A DNA stretch of 64,000 nt from Artemisia argyi (lineage: Eukaryota; Streptophyta; Magnoliopsida; Asterales; Asteraceae). A program made the translations under genes and the position numbers. Shown here piece after piece: positions 59,776-64,000 of this stretch (the stretch's first letter is position 1; every line of letters begins with the position of its first letter). The notes beneath the pieces were generated by a model. The model was given only the letters and a program-made list of their open reading frames with translations, was not told the DNA's origin and ran no database searches. The stretch lies in the NCBI GenBank assembly GCA_030686995.1, contig CM060697.1:104717272-104781271 (forward strand), given 5' to 3'.

Positions 59776-62700
59776 TGATGAGTGTGTAAATACTCATCAT
59801 TTTTAGTCAAATCTGAACTGCAAAACGATTAAAAACACTAAAAAACGCACCAATATACGAAGAAAATCCCAAAGATCGTGTTTGATATGTTTCTGATGCA
59901 AAACAAGTGAAAACAAACGAAAAACGAACAAAATTTGCATAATTGGCAGTTTCAGTCCCCCAACTTTCAAAATTTGACAAAACTAGTCCCTGAGCAATTA
60001 TTTTAAAGAAAAGTCAACCCAAACTCTTTAAAAGTCAAACGATAACACAAATGATCTTTGGGTAAAAATTTTTCAAAAAGTTACACATTTGGTCCCTGTA
60101 CTTTGGCAAATTGGCAAGTTTGGTCCCTGGTGTTTCAAATTTTGGAGAATTGCATCTAAGGTCCTTGGAATAGTGAATGTTGGCAAAATTGGTCCTTATG
60201 ATATCTTTGGGAAAATGGCAACTCAGGTCCTTGGAATTTCAGCTAATTGCAACTGAAGTCCTTATAAAATCAAAACAAACCAAACGGACCAAAGTTTACA
60301 ATCAAACCACTACCCTTAACCCTCATCAGCCCACCAACCCTTGGCCCAAGATATCAAATGGCCCAAAACCATTTCTAATATTAAAAGGGTGATGACCGGA
60401 AAAACCCAGGTCAAACAAAAATCCCATCTCTTTCACTCCAAAACCACCCCGTGAACCTGCAACTCACTCCCCTCCAAACTCAACAATCACCATCCTCCCA
60501 TCACTCTCCATTCCTCTTCCCCATCCCACTATCTTTTTCCCCCACCTCACAAACCCTACCTAACCCCCAGCCACGCTGGCAATCCACTATAAGGTTTTGG
60601 CGCCAAGACTGAGTTCAAAGGTTAGGATCAATTTGAAGACAATTTAAGGGCTGGGATCTACTCACAATGATCAATGGAGTATCTGTGTTGCCCTAATTCC
60701 AGAGAAGACAAACAAGAGATGCAAATGTGTACCTACCTCTTCATTCGTAGTATAAATAGATTTCATTGTAGCCATCATAAGGCATCCCTATCTTTCTTGT
60801 ATCTTTCTTTATTATATTCTCAGTTGTAATTTTTTTCTTTCAAGAAATTAAAGAAGTATTCAGTTTTCAAATTATTTCAAGTTTCCTTTAATTTTCTAAA
60901 TTCATTTTACCAAATAGTTATATTTACTGTCAAGTTTTGCTTCAACAGCTCTAAAAAGCTTTCATAAGCTTTTATAATTTTCATTTTAGCCTTAAATTGA
61001 GAAGACTCAGAAAAGAAAAAAATAGAAGAAAATACAAGAAAATCAAAATAAAATAAAAAACTGGTGTTTCAAGGTATTGTAGCAGAGCATGGATGGGTGA
61101 AATATGGTTTAGAGCTCCATGGGGAGTAGTAGGGTGTAATTGGGTTCTGATTCTCAGCATTGCTCATTATCTTGGATGTCAAGTAACTTTTTATCTATAA
61201 TTTTTACATTATTTGAGTTAGTAGTTAAAAACTGGTATTTCTTGTTAATTCTTGATTGATTGTGCTTAAAGTAAGTTAGTATAAGTTCAAGTATTTAATT
61301 ACCTGTTTTAGATTGCCTTTTGCTTTGTAAATCTTCAATTTAGTAGGTTAAAGGGGTGTTTGGATTGATTAGTTGGACTGTGTTCCCTTATCTTTCAGTA
61401 CCCAATCATTGTTCTATTATCATCCACTAGGTCAAGTAAGAGCAATGATAGCAAGAAATGGGTAGGTTATTAGTAAAAAGTCAAATGTGGACACTCACTC
61501 CACTAACAGCTTAATTGTTGTTGAATTTGCCTATTTAGTCTTTGATAACTGCTCATAAGTGGTTAAATTGATAGAAACAGGTTTATTTAGAGTTAGTATA
61601 ACATAATGAAGCAACTAGGGTACTCAGCAATTCATTAAAGTCAACTTAGGTTCATGCAATAAAAAAGTCAAAATGTTAAAATCTTAGCAGAAAACCAAAA
61701 CTTGCAATAATTTTCATGAATTTAGGAGTTAGAATTGGGTTCTAAAATTTCTTGTGGAAGTAATATCGCAGCTCACCTTTAGAATCCCATAGGTATCCTA
61801 TTTTTGTGAATTTTCTTGTGGGCCCTACACTTGCCCAAACAGGCCTGCAGGGAAAGCTACATGTCCTGCACCCAGCTTTTTGAGAGAATGGAATTGAGAA
61901 GAGAGTGCTCAATTCAGGTCTAAGCTGCTTGTTATTGGTTGATTTTGAGAGCTTTTCAGGTGGTGATTAGGGTTCAGTAGGTAGTTTTCCAATTAGAGCT
62001 TATTAGACAACTTAAGTTAAGCTTTCTTTTTGCTTAGTTTCTGTGGTTTGCTGCTACCGCTTTCCTTGTTATTATTTGTGGATCTGAGTTTGTTGAAGTT
62101 TTGTTTGGAGTTATTGTTATTGATCTCAGTGTGGTTGATAGTAATTGTTATTGTTGTTTATTTGAGTAGTTAAGTTTATTCAAACCTAAGGTGTTGATTG
62201 ACAGTCGAATAAAAGAAGACAAACAAACCTTTGATATGTTCATGATGAACTTGTTTTGAAAGAGAAAATCATCCACCATATTTGTTGTTGTTATCTAATT
62301 TGAAAAGGAAAAGTGAGCTTTTCGTTTAAGCTTGTGTTTGTGGAGTGCAATTCTGTCAAAAAAATAAAGGAAAGAATCAAAGAAAAAATAATTGGAAAAG
62401 TTTTCAAAAATTGGGTTTCGAACCCCTGACCTCAAGCTCACACACAACGCAAACACAACACTCCATACCAACGGCTCTGGGGCACCAGTTCCGTTGGTAT
62501 TTCTCTCTTATGTTTATTTAAAGCAATTTCATCCTAGTTCCTTCAAATAGCTTATTTGTTACTGATAAGCTCATTCTAGCTTATTGGTGAGGATAATTTC
62601 TGAATTCATATTTTTCTCAAGTACCACTTAGCTTAAGTTAAATTTTGAATCAGGTTTTAAATTTTTACACTTTATAGTTTATTTATTATAATTTAATTAG

Positions 62701-63209
62701 TGATAATTAGTTTTTAATTAGTAATAAATAGAGTTTTTATACAAAAATTAATTTTCTTCTTTTCAAAAATTTTATTTTGTCTTTTAGTGCGTTAGAAAAT
62801 TATACGTGAACCCGTAGGACGTTTAGAACTTAAAATTCACGTTTTAATTTGTACGTTGACATTTGTTTTTAATAAACGTCACGTTTTTAATTTAGGTTAC
62901 AATTTAGGATTCTCGATACCTAATTATGTTTTCCCGTAGTGTTTTAGGTTTTTCATAGTTTATTAGTTGCCTTAGGTTAATTTATTTTCACCTTCGTTTG
63001 TTAATTTTCCAACTTTGTTAATTTAACGTATCATAACACCAAATAACCTTTCCAATCATACAAGATTTTAATCCCAATCTCATTCGAAACTTTCCATTCA
63101 CACCTCGTTGGGGTACGACCTGGGAAATCACTTCCCGGTCTCACAATTTGAATATCACTTTCACAAGTTTTGTGAGGTAATCGTTTTCCTAAACGGTTTA
63201 CTCGTATTA
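59776..63209 (+). mobile_element. LTR related to the LARD LTRs, incomplete
   Basis: TGATGAGTGTGTAAATACTC at 59776 and the phrases GCATAATTGGCAGTTTCAGT and ACCTCGT.GGG match the LTRs at 22028 and 29555 with clear divergence. It is a different subfamily or older copy. The 3' end is broken by a second LTR at 63210. Confidence 0.75.
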
Positions 63210-64000
63210 TGATTGATGCTAAACCACCTAACTTATGTTGACCATGGAATGGTCGACAAAGTCAAACAGCCTAGATCAATGCTCCGCGGAATATAGTGTT
63301 TCCCCGGGTCGTTATGTCCCGACGAGGTGTGAATGGTTATCAAACGGTTTCGTGATCGGGTGAATTTGGACGGAAAAGGGTTTGTGAGTGATTAAACTAA
63401 GGAATATACGAAGAAATAGCTTAAATAAGCTATATGAATAAGACGGGAAAGTTAGAAAAACCAGAAACGTTTAAAACCAAAAAACGCGTACGTTACGTTT
63501 AAATAAAACGTAAACGTACGAAATAAAAAGTGAAAACGGAAATCTGAAAACCCCCAGGGGGTGAAAATGACTTTTTTACAAACTAAAAGGTAAAATAAAA
63601 TTTTTAGAAAAAGAAAATAAATTTTTACACTAATTAATTATTTAATATTAATTAAAAACTATTTAATACTTATTATTAATATTTAAAACACTTAAATTAA
63701 ATACAATATTAATTAAATACTAAAAAGGTGAAAATAAAATTTCTAAAATTATAAAATAACTAAAAATAAGTTTTAAAATTAAAAAGTATTTTTGTCTTTT
63801 TGTGGATTTTCTATTAATTAATTACTAATTACCTAATTAAACTATTTTAAATTAAGAAACATACTAAATGAACAGTAAAAATTCTAATAAAATTTCTAAA
63901 ATTATTTTATAACATATAAAAGCTATAAAAAATATAAAAACTAGATTTTACTTAATAAAAACTAATTATGCTATTTAAAACTAATTATTAATTAATTATA
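63210..64000 (-). mobile_element. Second related LTR in reverse orientation, runs off the window
   Basis: The sequence from TGATTGATGC on is the complement of an LTR 3' end. Near 63300-63330, CCCCGGGTCGTTATGTCCCG is the exact complement of part of the left LARD LTR end (about 25590-25610). It continues AT-rich to the window edge. Confidence 0.75.

Overview
This window is nuclear DNA from a flowering plant. It has single-base-precise plant splice sites, long AT-rich intergenic stretches and many (TA)n microsatellites. It also carries plant-type LTR retrotransposons, Helitrons, hAT, CACTA and MULE transposons, a CC-NB-LRR gene and patatin and SGR2 fragments. Several repeat-encoded proteins resemble multicopy ORFs I associate with Asteraceae genomes (possibly Anthemideae); that placement is an inference from memory.

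Layout: (1) 1-3383, the edge of a minus-strand LTR retrotransposon (gag start, PBS, 3.1-kb LTR). (2) 3900-4460, Helitron termini beside (TA)n. (3) 5067-16240, an 11.2-kb Mutator-like element (MULE) of the kind that carries a ULP1-type cysteine protease. It has 82-bp imperfect terminal inverted repeats, a multi-exon C48 protease on + and a FAR1/MULE/SWIM transposase on -, converging tail to tail. Both genes contain disabling lesions. The striking feature is a 16-bp palindrome, GAATCCCATGGGATTC, present about 70 times in degenerate form. It sits in every intron longer than about 100 nt of both genes and in the intergenic gap, and is absent from the exons. (4) 17-21 kb, MITEs, a 2.1-kb Helitron with a 141-bp terminal hairpin, and a SINE, scattered through a patatin-like phospholipase gene. 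(5) 22028-33244, an 11.2-kb LTR retrotransposon with 3.7-kb LTRs and a gag-like reading frame but no pol, inserted into the patatin gene with a TTCCT target duplication. (6) 35-37 kb, two decayed minus-strand ORFs of repetitive families.

(7) 38642-41248, an apparently intact single-exon CC-NB-ARC-LRR resistance-type gene. A block starting inside it (39761-44964) is duplicated nearly identically at 50163-54767. The second NLR copy lost its 5' half at the terminus of a CACTA transposon and also has a 40-bp deletion. Both copies carry the same hAT MITE (8-bp duplication TCTGTAGG) abutting the same CACTA left end. Between them (45-50 kb) lie CACTA transposase remnants, an 18-copy 41-bp tandem array, a GRF zinc-finger gene, a second small ORF, and ACATGT-centred palindromes flanking the two small genes. 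(8) 54.8-59.3 kb, an SGR2 (DDHD phospholipase) gene fragment, a 416-bp miniature CACTA, a 180-bp tandem array ending in a CACTA-type terminus, and a LINE ORF1 fragment. (9) 59776-64000, two related LTRs, the second inserted in reverse.

The only clearly intact host-type gene is the NLR at 38642. The small GRF and 125-residue ORFs are also open but are probably element cargo. Three unrelated transposons here carry dense CATG-centred palindromes; the MULE intron palindromes are the most unusual signal.
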